Of a stretch of DNA of 64,000 nucleotides, positions 13,061-24,888 are shown piece by piece; position 1 is the first letter of the stretch; each line of letters begins with the position of its first letter. The notes below the pieces were generated by a model. The model saw nothing but the letters and a program-made list of their open reading frames with translations. It did no database searches and was not told the DNA's origin. Location: contig JANVCC010000073.1 of assembly GCA_025345505.1 (NCBI GenBank), positions 8,812,593-8,876,592 of the forward strand. The letters are read 5' to 3'. The DNA is from Todiramphus chloris collaris (taxonomy: Eukaryota; Chordata; Aves; Coraciiformes; Alcedinidae). A program made the translations under genes and the position numbers.

Positions 13061-14479
13061 AAAATTTTAGGCCATTTTTTATAGACAGTATTTTTCTATT
13101 AACTCACATATGAGAGAACTCTAAAACTTGGTACAAATTAAGATTAATCCTTAAAAGAAGCAAGTAATTTGCCATCATAGCAAAAAAGTGACGTTAAGAA
13201 AATGCTTTGATGATTTGCTAGGCGTATTGAGTATTAATGCAATATAGTTATGTCCAGGGAAGGTGGAAACATTAAATAAGGAAGAACACATTGTCCTTTT
13301 AATTTTCAGAATGATTTTCTACCTAAAGATAGACACAGCACTTGATTTGCAATCACTTCAGAGCAAGTAACTTTCTCTAAAATCCAAGGAACGTACCCGC
13401 TATTAACAACCTCAGCAGCATCTAATAAAAAAGCACTTAAGCACAAAATGTACTTTATTTATATAGCTATAAGTTATCAACCCCAGAATCCTGTGCAGGA
13501 ATTAAATATTCAGTTTTTCTTTACTGATTCAAGTAGGATTTTTATCCCTCAATTATGCAAGCTTGACAGCAGGTGAAAATGAGTCAAGTCAACCCTCCAG
13601 CAAGAAACTCTATCATGGCAGGTGCTGGGAAGAGGAGAGAAGCAAATCTGCTCAGGGAAGTCGGACAGGTAGAAAGTTTACAGACGTTAAAACATTCTCA
13701 GTTGTCAATACAGGAATAAACATGTCATCTGTTTTCTTGAACCTATTGGCAAAGCTGATTTTTTTTTCCAGATTTTAGCCCAGGCAAGTACATTGCTGAA
13801 ATGGGTTAGAGTAGGAGTGGAAAGTGCCCGAATCAACCGGGAAGATCAGATGTGCTGGACAAATGCTAAGGAGAAAGCTATAGAAAGGACAAACACACAT
13901 ATTCTGCCTAGAATATATTAAAACAGAAATGTCAGAGGACCAGTCAGTCTGGGGAAGGTGATGGAAAGAAGGAAGGTAATAAAGCAATAATCTCAGAAGC
14001 GGCTCTGGAATTACCCAAAGTCTGCAGTGCTCTGTAGGGATTTTAAAGAGCACATTTAGAAAATTTGTTAGGAATTAGGAGAGCAGGGTCAATAAAGTTA
14101 AACTCTGTCAATAATCACTCTGTAATATGTACAAGGATCTTCCACCACAGTGCCTGAGGGCTACCCCTGAACCTAAAACTGAACTTTTCAAATTTAAAAA
14201 GACCCATTTACTGCAGCAAGTCATTTGAGAAAATCTTATTATGGAAAAAAGGCCTAAAAATAGAGCTGTTTTTTTAACACTCAGGACTGACCTCCCCCTC
14301 CCCCCTGAGAGTATCTATGAATCAAATTTTGCCACGAGGAATATTTAATGAGAATTTTTTCAGTCATTAGCCTGGCCGTAACAGCACCTCATGTGACTGC
14401 AGGGATTTGGGAGCCCAGAGCAGGCCACCCAAGGAGCGACCAGGTTATTAAAACACAGGGCCCAAGTCCACACTTGGCT

Positions 14480-14900
14480 TGCTGGAGGCTGCTGAGACCA
14501 GCACCCACGTGATGGCCAGGGAAGGAGAGGACATCGGCCTCTCCCGTACCTGGTATCTTCACGCCTCCGAAAAATTAAGGCCGTGTCTCCAGTGCAACAC
14601 AGCGTGCTGCAAGGGATCTTCACCTCACACTGAGCAAACTGGTGCCAGTGCAGAGGCAGCACAGCGTGTACGTCTCGCTCGGCCGAGCTCACGCCAGCAG
14701 GGCAATGCCACAGCACCGCTGCCCGCGGCTGGCATGGGCTGAGGGGACACGTCAGCTCCTCCCCAGAGGCACGGGCAGCTCTAACACAGGCTGACACCAC
14801 AGCTGTCCCCACGGCACTCATCTCTGTGGGCACTTTTGAGCATCACCCCGGCCTCGGGGGCTCAGCCACAGGCGTTGGGGATATCTTGGCATACGGCCTC
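14480..14900. other. GC/CpG-rich patch
   Basis: It contains CpGs well above the intron background, for example acgtctcgctcggccgagct and tgcccgcggctgg. It carries open frames on both strands, the longest on the minus strand across 14360-14833, but their composition (Cys/Trp/Pro-rich) looks like a by-product of GC content. No gene is recognised. Confidence 0.5.
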
Positions 14901-15693
14901 CAGCAGGAGAAGGGCTACAAAAGTTCACTGCAAGCTTATGTTTTACTTGAGTATTTACATAAAGCATGTGTTCAAAGTTAAAAAGCCCTCCATTGTCTCT
15001 TCTATAATTCAAAACACTGTGTTAGTACAGGATGCTATTAATGCTGAGTTGCTACAGATACTGACTGCCTGAGACAACAGCCACTTGAAGCGTTTCTCTC
15101 CCACTGAAAATACCTAAGGTGAAGGGTGGTTGTTGTGTGGAATTTGTGTGCTACGTGACATTAAAGAGTGAAATAATAAGTCTGGGGCTTTTTAAGAGAA
15201 CTATCTAAATTGTGGATGTTTTAAGAGGGATATCTAGGCCTTAAACTAGATCTTGCTCTTTTTTTGTTTTCATATGACATTCCATCGGTCTTGTTTATTG
15301 TTAAACAGCTCCACGGTGCTAATCTGCAATGGTATGTTACCAGAAAGCAGAAAATGCCTAGAAGTACTTGGTAAACATGTTCTTAAAAAGGATCCTTCAC
15401 AACCTTCACACAAATGACTCTAGTAACTTCACTGAGATGACTGTTATGACTAAGTGTACTGGCATCCTGCTCCATTGTTAACTCATTCAATTTATCCAGC
15501 AATGCAATAAGGCGAACAGATCCACCACAGTTCATACCTGTAGCAGACTTAGCTTTGGGTAGCACATATGAAAGGAATGCATTCAATTTCAAAAATTTCA
15601 CCTTTAAGTTAACTGCTAATTTCCAGTCAGAATATCCCACAAAGATGCACTTTGTCACCCCTCATATCAGAGTGTTGCTGCTGCTTTATAAAT

Positions 15694-15737
15694 GGACTTC
15701 AGGAACTGAGTCCTAAAGGCACTTGCCACTGAAGTCC
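15694..15737. repeat. Old palindromic repeat, second type
   Basis: ggacttcagg and actgaagtcc form inverted arms around gtcctaaaggcacttgcc. The motif set resembles widespread palindromic repeats of turtles and crocodiles, as I remember them. Confidence 0.4.
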
Positions 15738-17606
15738 TAACCAGCCCCATGAGGCATGAGATCATGTGCAAAGTGAGATTACAACCAAGAGCTGGCAACA
15801 CAACACACTTCAACCTACCCTCACCCCTCCTCTTTCTTCAGCAGGAAATTTTGTTTCAGCACAATTTGGGGATTTTGTCAACAAAACTCCACCAGGTCTT
15901 CTCCAGGTGCATGCCCACAAGAGCCAAAACACATCAGCACCATCTGTGCTGAACTGAATGGACTTGGGAGCTGCTGGAGTACCCTGAAGGCTGTCATGGG
16001 CAGGCACAGCAAATTCCAGCACACAGCAAATTAAGAAAAAGTGCATGTGTTTCTGCATGGGAAACATGACAGGTTTCTGACAATCCCACTGAACGCTGCT
16101 CACAAACTTCGTGGGACTGGGTGCTCACAAGTGCTGAACAATATGCAGTTGGAAACCTCGAATGTTTCATTCTGCATCCTTCCTCCCTTCTGCTTACTTA
16201 TGTTTCCAAAACTCAGTGAAATCAATTGCAGTTTGAAGGTTACTAAGAGTAAACATGCTTTTTTTCCAGAGCACAGACTTTTTTTTCCTGAGCTGTAAAT
16301 GATTAATATTAATAGTGGGGAAAATCTGTCATGTATAAACAATATAAACAAACAGTAACAACCACTTAAATTTGTTAATCTGAGAATTTCTTTTCTCTGA
16401 TTATCTTTCATAAACAAAATATTTTTTTCACCAGACAGTATCCATTATGTTCATCCTTGGTGTAGTTACAAGGCAAAAAATCTGGATTATTGATGAAATA
16501 GATCATAATGGCTCTTACCAAGCTATTATCATTTATCATTTAAATGTGTATTCAATGAGCTTTAATCTGCAAATTTGTCACGATTGGGAGCCATTACAAC
16601 TTAACAGATTCATTGTGTTTGCTTTATTCTTTTTTTAATACGATGCATGGTGCGTGTTCTGTAGGCTACACATGAAGTAATTTTACCTATCAGAATGGAC
16701 TTTTAAAAAAACTTAAAGTAGGTGAACAACAGCTGTTAATTGAAGTCTTCAGTCTTTAAAAGCACAATGCTGAAACACCGTATCATTATATTAATAAATG
16801 AGTCCTGCAAAATCTTCATAACCAGGTATATTGCTCTTTCTTCCGAAAAGTCTCAATCTCCCATTACCCCTATAAACACCACCATGACCAGTCATATCTG
16901 AGATTTTGACCACATCAGTTTCCTTCAGTCCCCTAAACAGGTACTTGGTTGAGACAAAGCAAACAAAATCAATGAATGCTCTCTCACCAGTATGAGTCAG
17001 TCTGAGGTGTGTGCCATGTATTACCAAGAAGCCAACCGCTATCTGTCCTCGTGTAGCTTGTTTAATTCACAAGAGTCAATTAATAATGAGAAAACCAGTA
17101 TGCAACACTTTGGCTAAAGCAGATAGCATAGAAAGTTCAGTATGCTGCGGAAGGAAGGCGATACTGGATTTTTAGCTCTGTGTTTGTATAGCTGCACAAT
17201 TTACAAAACTGCAAGAAATGTCAGTAATTGGCAATACACGAGCTTTTGCTGGGTTTTGGCTATGGCAGATTAATTCCATATCCAGTTTGTACATAATTCA
17301 CTTAACACCTTTTCTTACTCAGGGTTTGCAATTTCCTGAATAGAATCCCTCTGAAAGCGAGCTGCGCGCTATCTGAGCAAACTGCCCTCACAGTCACCAG
17401 TAACACTGCTGTTTGCTTTGAAACAAGACATGTTGGTTAAACGCAGAAAAGCTTATCGACCAGAATTCACACCATCCTCTCCTTGTGATCTCCCTTTCCT
17501 TCCTGACATTATCCATGAACGCTATATGGTGGGAAGGCTCCTCTGCCAGGCAAGAAGCAAGATGCTAACAGGAGATCAGGACTCTTCCCATTGAAGCATG
17601 GTTTAC

Positions 17607-17648
17607 CTGATGCCTTTTGTAGTGTGCAGCAGGCTTCTCTGAACTGGT
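17607..17648 (-). other. Candidate 42-nt cassette exon in AFF2 intron 8
   Basis: On the minus strand a very strong acceptor (tgcctccatttccccacccc-ag) precedes 42 nt that end at CAG|gtaaac. If it follows exon 8 (phase 2), the first base completes serine and the rest reads PVQRSLLHTTKGI with no stop, leaving the phase unchanged. It resembles no AFF2 segment I know. It lies at the edge of a GC-rich patch (17640-18060). It could be a lineage-specific or cryptic exon, or coincidence. Confidence 0.22.
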
Positions 17649-18060
17649 CTGGGGTGGGGAAATGGAGGCAGGTGATACGCATGCGTGATTGACAGCTGTG
17701 CCAAGATTAGTTGGAACTAACGTGGCCTCCCAAACGGCTGTAAGACGCTGTGCTCCTCCTGGGTAAGCAGCCTACAGCCCTGGAGCAGCTGAAAGCTCAC
17801 CAAGCCAGCGCAGCGTGGGGGTGAGGAGGCTCTGCGTGCCCCGGGAGGTGGGCTCCAACCACCCCTCAGGCCATGCCTGCAGGCTGCTAAAAGGAATGAC
17901 AGTGCTGAAGGCTTTTCTCATTATACATGGCAATACTGTAATTCCACAAAAAGCTAGCGGAGAGCTGTAGTGGGACTGCATGACGCTGCTGCACTCTGCC
18001 CACCTGAGGAGCTCGTGGGCATTGTCACGCCACCGTTACGCGTCGTCTGCCCCGTGTTCA
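17640..18060. other. GC/CpG-rich patch
   Basis: Local rise in GC and CpG (gatacgcatgcgtgattg, gccagcgcagcgtggggg, gtgccccgggaggtg, cgccaccgttacgcgtcgtc). No gene is recognised; open frames are short. Confidence 0.45.
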
Positions 18061-21000
18061 CATAGTAATGAATTACACATGTCTTTTCTGAGGATGGCTG
18101 ACTTTTGCCTTAAATACAAGTATTTCCGAGCATTAAAGGATGTGCATCTAAAAATAAAAAAGGAATCATCTGTTGGGCTTAACACAAAATAATCTCACAT
18201 AAAAGGAAGTGGTTTTTAACAGCACATATCTACTTTATGGCACTGGTCTCTTAACTTTGTGCTTATGAGTTAGGGAAACAGCTCCTTGGTGGATTACTTT
18301 TCATAGTTTGCTCAGTAATGTGTTTACAAAGCCATTGTTGCAACTAGATGCTTATATATTTTGATATACAGCATGCACTACAACAGTCCATCTTCAGAGA
18401 TTTCATGCTTATTTTAAAAACCTATTTAATTGTTTCTTTACCTTCCCTCCCAGCAAAGCACAAGTTTATTGCCAGATACTCCAGGGCTCCATAGTCCAGT
18501 CTGACAGTAATTAAGGCAGAATTAGTGGTGCTTCACAGGAAATAGCAACAGTGGCAAGTGTACTACAGGATGGGCAAAATTAATCTCTGACAGCAACACC
18601 TCTGAAATAACTAACTTACTCTAGGAATTAATTTGACACTCGAAATTTCAAATAATAGCCTCTATTTTTAACTGTCTGACATTACTGAAGCACAAAACTC
18701 AGAGCCTGAGAAACGTTAAGTGGATTTTGTTTTCCTTTGTTAGAAAACTGCTCATCTGCTCACCCACTGTCTGCTGTCTATCAAGTGAACAGTCCACTCC
18801 AGAAGACTGGAGTTTTGTTAAAATGATACAACTCATTATTTCAACACAACCTGCACTTGCTTAATGCTTAACTGCCCTTGATAATGGACAGTATTAGTGA
18901 TAAACATTATCTCTAAACTATGCAATGAACGATAGAAAATACATTACCCAAAATTGTGTGTTTGTGAACATCTGTCATATTTCCTCTGGTTCTATAATTA
19001 TACAATACACCACCACATAACAAATCCAATGCTTTGGTAGTGCAGTCTACAGAAAAGTACAAGTATTTTTCTGTGCACACCACTTACTTGAACTCAGACT
19101 CCAAACAGTCTTAGGATTTTGCAGTAAGTTTGGACACCAAGCTGTAACAAAACTATCTTCCAAAAATTTAATGACATCTACCTACAGTTGTTAACCTTTC
19201 ATCCAGCTATATATAGCATCTGCAATCTAATCAGATTCTGCAGCAGTTATCTAACTGTACAGAGCATCTAATCCAATTCCAACAGCATCTGTTTGTCCAT
19301 TAAGAAACCTCCTTTACTGATATGTAAAATCTATACATTTTTATGATTTTTTGGGGTTTTTTTTTCTCGTTTATGAAGAAGACAGCAATCCCTACAGGGA
19401 CTTCAGAAAGAGGGGCTAGTGGCTGCTAGGAGGCAGCATCTCCTTATGTGATGGGGTTTCATTCTGGTCCTGCCTGGCCTTGGGAAGGGGAGCAGGGCCC
19501 TCAGAACATCCTCAGGAGCACTGTGTGTTTGGGAAAGCCACAGGTTAACATGAGACAGTGTTCCAAACTGATCTTCAAGGTTGATTTTGGGATGAGGTGG
19601 ATTCCTGGATAATGTGGAAAAGCACAGGAAATCCTTTATGTGACCCCCATTACCTTCTCCCTTCGGGTTGCAACTGCATTGCATGCTCCATGGGGAAAAA
19701 AACCCAACCTCCTTTAGCAGTGAAGGACTTGCACTATTATCTCCCTCTGACCATTGCATTGATTAGATTGGAAAATGAGTAACTTTTATCACACTTGATC
19801 TGAAATAGGACTATCTAGCTTATGTTTATCCCTTTATATCTACAGAACAGATAATTGCATGGATCCTGGGAGTCAGGAGAGACACTGTGATGTCTCTTGA
19901 TCCCTGGTGTCAGGTTAAAGGAGAAAAAAATAGAAAGTTAACCTGTGATTTAACACCAGACACTGTCTGGCTCCTACTACCAGCCTGGTCTGGGAAGTTT
20001 AGACCTTTGTGAGTGCATGTCTGGCTCCCTTCTCACCATGCAGGTTTGCTTTGCTGCCTCCTCTAATATCAGTCTGTGCTGGATTCTCCAGTATGTGCTT
20101 TACTTTGAATTGCAATAGATTTTTTTCTTAAAAAAACCCAAACCCAACAAAAAAAAAGACGCTGTTTTCTGGGTTGTTTGTTGGTGTTTTTTCATTTCTC
20201 TCTCCCTTATTTTTTTTAAGTACAGGGAAAGGCAGATTATTTCAATTAAGAGCCTGTCACCGACAATTGTAAGCAACCTTTCTTCAGTTCAGTGCAGTAG
20301 TTGCAGTTTTAAGTTTCTCCCTGTTTCTGTCAGGATCTAATTTTCAAGGCCCCGTTGCCATGGCAGCAAGTTGGAATTTTAATCCAGTACTAAAGGTCAA
20401 GACAGGTCACCAGTTTCAGTTCCTCTTCAATCTCTCCATGAAGAGCCACAAAAAGAAGCTGAGATAAAGGTCTGACCTAACAAAAAATTCCAGTCTAGCA
20501 CACAGCCAGACTTGAAGCTATATGATTTGTATAGGCTTTCAAATTTGTCTGGAACTATTGAAATTCATGCTAAATCAAATACGGGCAGCACTGATTCACA
20601 TTCCTCCCTCTCTGCAGAAAAGCACATGCATGTCCTTAAAACACAGTTACGAGCATGTAACTTCTCAGAGGTACCCAAACAGCAGATACTTCACTAGAGT
20701 CGAACAGTCTCAGTAGCTGTGAAGGCAATCCCCTCGTTACTGGAGATATTTACTACTTTAGCAGCCTCAGATGAGTCTGACAGCTGCATTTAAGTCTTTC
20801 TTGTCAATATGAGGTAGATGAGTGAACATCTTTCTTTCAAAACATGTAAAGATCTTTTTGTGAAGCATTTTGACTAAACAAGGCTTTCCAGTAAGGGACA
20901 ATTTCCTGAAAGTTAAGCTACCTTTATATTTTGTTTAGTATTTTTATCTTGAAGGATAAAAAGCTCCTGCAGAAGTTCGGAAATAACCTCTTATTTGCCA

Positions 21001-24000
21001 ATTTTCTAGGCCTCCTCCTGTGTTTTCCATAACATGGATTTTAATTAAACAACTGGTTTGCACCTACCGAAGGAAGGCTACAGACATCTCCCTCCTCCTC
21101 CAGGGCTATGTGATTTTTCCGGGAAGCTGCAGTTACAGCATTAGAAAAGTCTCAAAATGCAGTTTTCAGAGATGCTTGGATGCAAGTGAGAAAAGCACCT
21201 CTTCCTCCAGGAATTCAGAACAATTATTAGCCCAGCAGTGGGGAATATTTTCCCAGTTCACCATTTAGGAGGCTCTATCTGTAAGGTAAAGCTATTCCAA
21301 ATCTGTGGCTCCAACCAAAGGCTATCCAAGACAGAAGATAATGCGGTGAGCGTGGCCTAGCCCCATGGGGCACTGTGAGAACCTCACTTCATAAAAAATA
21401 AACCCTCTGGCCAGAAAATTGATAGGCTTTGGAGCCCTGCTGAGCCCTCGGCCCAAAGGATAATGGTAGCAATATAAGTTCCTCTGGATGGAGACTGTAA
21501 AGCTGAGAAAAATGTGGTGGATTATTGGGGTTGTCAGAGGGATTCAGAGGAAAGATGCAAAGGATTTAAGTTGTGATATTAGGAAAAGTGGCTGTTAGTC
21601 TCACCTAGGATATTTAGGACACAAATTGGGAGTTTCAAGCCCTCTCTGGTATTATGAATGCCGAGCCTCCTGGCAAAATCCACTCTCTTTCAAGCTTATC
21701 ACCCATTTCCGATTATCACTATTTTGCAGTGTGGTGCAGATGAATCTGGGTGACAGTTTTCTGTTTGTCTCAGGCTACTGAAGTCTACAAAGCCAGTAAG
21801 ACAGGAGTAAAAATGAAAGGGACTAGAGCAAAGAGCATCAGGAAGAAAATGCCAGAGAGTAATGGTTTGGCTCTGAACCTGAAATTTACTGAGAGGTCAG
21901 AGTTAAGACAGTCCAAGCGATCCAAATGATGGTAGCCAGAAAATCAAGCAAGAAGTTAGTTTATATGTCTATCAGTAAGCATGCAGCTCGCTAAATACAT
22001 GGGTGGGAGAGGAACTAAGTGTGGTGACTTCCTCTGCTCTATCCTGATTTACATTTTCAAATTTATTGAGCCCATTTGTTTTGCAAAGTCAACGTTTGAA
22101 GTTGCACTGAAGTTCGGAAGTGATTCCATCCCATAGAAATGTAAATTGGGAGGTCAGTTTGAGGTGGCCTTAAGCCATGAAGGCACGGCATATGCTGTTG
22201 CCCGTGGAAAAAGGTCTTTATTTAAAGGGAAACCTGTGGCAGATTTGCAGTTTCCAAAATGGGAACTGGTATGTAGAGGACAGGGATATACATCTGGAGT
22301 CCAAACATGTGCGTCATTTACCTGTCTCTATTAATATTGACACTTCAGTGGTCACAGTTCAGTGGTCGCCTACACTGGGCAGTGATGCAGTAGGGCATCC
22401 TACTCAGAGAACAAAGTCTTTCAACTTCTACTCTTTAGTTAGGGTAAATAAATGTTGAATTTTGAATGGGGGTTTATACAGTATCAGAGGAAATTCAAAT
22501 GGTTCGATGCTTGCTTGAGGTGCAGTCAGCAACACTGGCAAGAATGCAGTTGGTTAGCTTGTTTCAGGCGTTCTTGAAGGCAGTAATGATGTGAGTTTCT
22601 TATAGTTGAGAAAAATTATTCAACACTGATCAGAAAAATAGAAGAGAATTAATTTAGTTTGGTTCCCACAGTCTTTTAAACTGATTTATAAACATGTCAG
22701 GAGAAAGAGATCATGGAAAAGAATGTATTAGGAAATAACTTTATTTTGACAGGGAGGTTAAACTGTATGTGAGCCAGCTGAATAATGAAAACAAATTAAA
22801 AGTCTAATTTAGAAATTATTTTGAATAATGGGTTTATCTTCAAGGATAGAGGGCTTTTAATTACAACACTGGATTTTAATGTATTTCACAGCAGCTGAAA
22901 TATTTTTGCAAGTTTGTTTCTATAGGCAACTGTCCATAGGAAATGCTTGCCTGTTTTTATTCCCAATTACTTAGCACTTTCCCCAAAAGGAAAAACCTGT
23001 GGTAGTGAGGAACAAAATGATACATCTTGACTCACTATCATTGCTCCAAACCCAAGAACTTATGAGGCAAAAGGATGAAAACCAAAATTCTAACTAACAA
23101 AATAAAACAGTAAATATGAAAGATGAATGACATCTTATCAAAACAGACTCTTCTATTTTCATTTGCTATTTGTCCCTTTAATACGGTGCATTGGAGCTCT
23201 CTAAAGATTAATGGAGTTCCAATTACATGCCACTGCTGTTTCACTTATCATAATTTGTACATGGCAGTGCAAGTCCCTGGTATTCATGCCTTTCCCAGTT
23301 TACCCAGAGGGAATATCTTTGGAACTTCCTACTTGTAGCAAACAGGCAGTACTTAGTCTAATGATTAAAGCTTACCACGCTTGCTAAGTGACAATGAATG
23401 TATGCTATAAAAGTAAGCAGGCATCAGCATTGTGGGATCAATTGACACTCTCATGCTTTGATACAATCGATTAAAAACTGTAATTAGAAATACTAAAATT
23501 TCAACTTCTTCAATGTATTACCCCTGGGATGGATAGTGACAGGTACTCGGATGGAGACTTGGATACATAAATAGAAATAGTCTTCCTATTCCAGTTGGAG
23601 ATGAATTTTACATTATTGGTTCATGTGATTGAACTGAAAGTGATGCACTAACATTGAATGAATCCTAGTTTTTTTTAAAACTGATTCCTTTCAAGGTTGA
23701 GACTTCATCAATGCTCCTTGATTTGAACGTTCTGAATAACAACATTACTTGTTGTCGCATTATCCAATATACAATCCTTGGTGTAAAATCCTCTTGATGT
23801 CTGATTATTCTTCATAAGGACCTCATGCTGATTCATTTCAAACTGTGAATTACCTTTAATTCATAGCTTGAACATGCTGCCAATTTTTGTTTTCCTTGCT
23901 CCCAGGTGGCTGCCCCTGACACAGTGGAGAACTTCCAAAAAGCCATTAGATACTTATGAAAAGTAGTCAGATGTCAAGCAGCACATTTCCATTTTCAAAC

Positions 24001-24077
24001 AGGCTTCCAGAAAGTATTATGATAATCTTTGGGATTAGAAAAGTAATGCTATGTACTGAAATGTTTTTAGAACCATG

Positions 24078-24120
24078 AAGTGAAATCCTGGCCCAAATGA
24101 AACCAGTGGTGAGCGCACTT
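24078..24120. repeat. Old palindromic repeat fragment
   Basis: tgaaatcctggcccaaatga followed by aaccagtgg matches the arm and centre motifs of the copy at 33826-33883. Confidence 0.4.
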
Positions 24121-24355
24121 TGAAAAAACATTGATGAAATATCAGTTAAAGAGATTCAGCTGCTTGTTTTGTTTTTAAGCCATTGTATTTATCGGTTCGC
24201 TAGCCCCCCACAGGTTGTGTATCATTAAGTATGATGGATAACAAAAACTATATAAAGATAAAATAAGTTGTTTTTGTCTGATCCATAAAAATTTGCTGCT
24301 CTAAATTTTTAATGGTTTCCGGTAGTTCTCTGAGCCCACGAGAAGGGCCTTTTAA

Positions 24356-24373
24356 TACTGTATTAATACAGTA
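24356..24373. repeat. Perfect 18-bp palindrome
   Basis: tactgtattaatacagta is its own reverse complement. It has no flanking extension. Confidence 0.9.
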
Positions 24374-24874
24374 AGTATAGGAAGTAATTTTATGACAGGG
24401 GAAGAATACCATTACGATTACATTCTTCTTTTAAGTTAGGCTTTTATGGAAACTACCCAAGACTACTCTGCAGCGTGATTTCAAAACACAGGATGTACTT
24501 GATTAAAAAGGTTCTGGATACTTTCCAACTGGATAGAGGCCAAATGCTAACAACCAAAACAGAACAAAAGGACTGGATGTTTGAGGATGACATACTTGCA
24601 GTGGTAATTATATAACAGAAACCTAAGTCGCGAGCTGAGTTCGTACCCTCAAATTCATGGAAGTTGACAGAAAATCCTTCTCAGTGCAATTGGTTGCACC
24701 TTATCTGTTCCTGTTTACTATGCTTCATAATAAACTAGTCAGAGAAGACTGAAAACTGACTGTATAATACCCAGTGGAGATTTACAGTGAATTTGAAATT
24801 AAAAAAAAAAAAGGGATGCCTAGTGCCTTAGTTTTACATAGCCTGATTTCAGCTATTAAAAGTCACTGTGATAT

Positions 24875-24888
24875 ACACACACACACAC
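24875..24888. repeat. Short (AC)n tract
   Basis: Seven AC units within gatatacacacacacacacg. Confidence 0.85.

Noticed and set aside
14360..14833. 157-codon minus-strand frame
   Set aside because: It coincides with a GC-rich patch that suppresses stop codons. It is Cys/Trp-rich with no family resemblance and no fitting splice sites.
15383..15658. 91-codon minus-strand frame with fairly protein-like residues
   Set aside because: No splice sites in a suitable phase for AFF2, no family recognised, and length expected by chance.
16791..17027. Minus-strand frame with Gly-rich sequence (GHGGVYRGNGRLRLFG)
   Set aside because: Poor acceptor, no donor, and no known domain.
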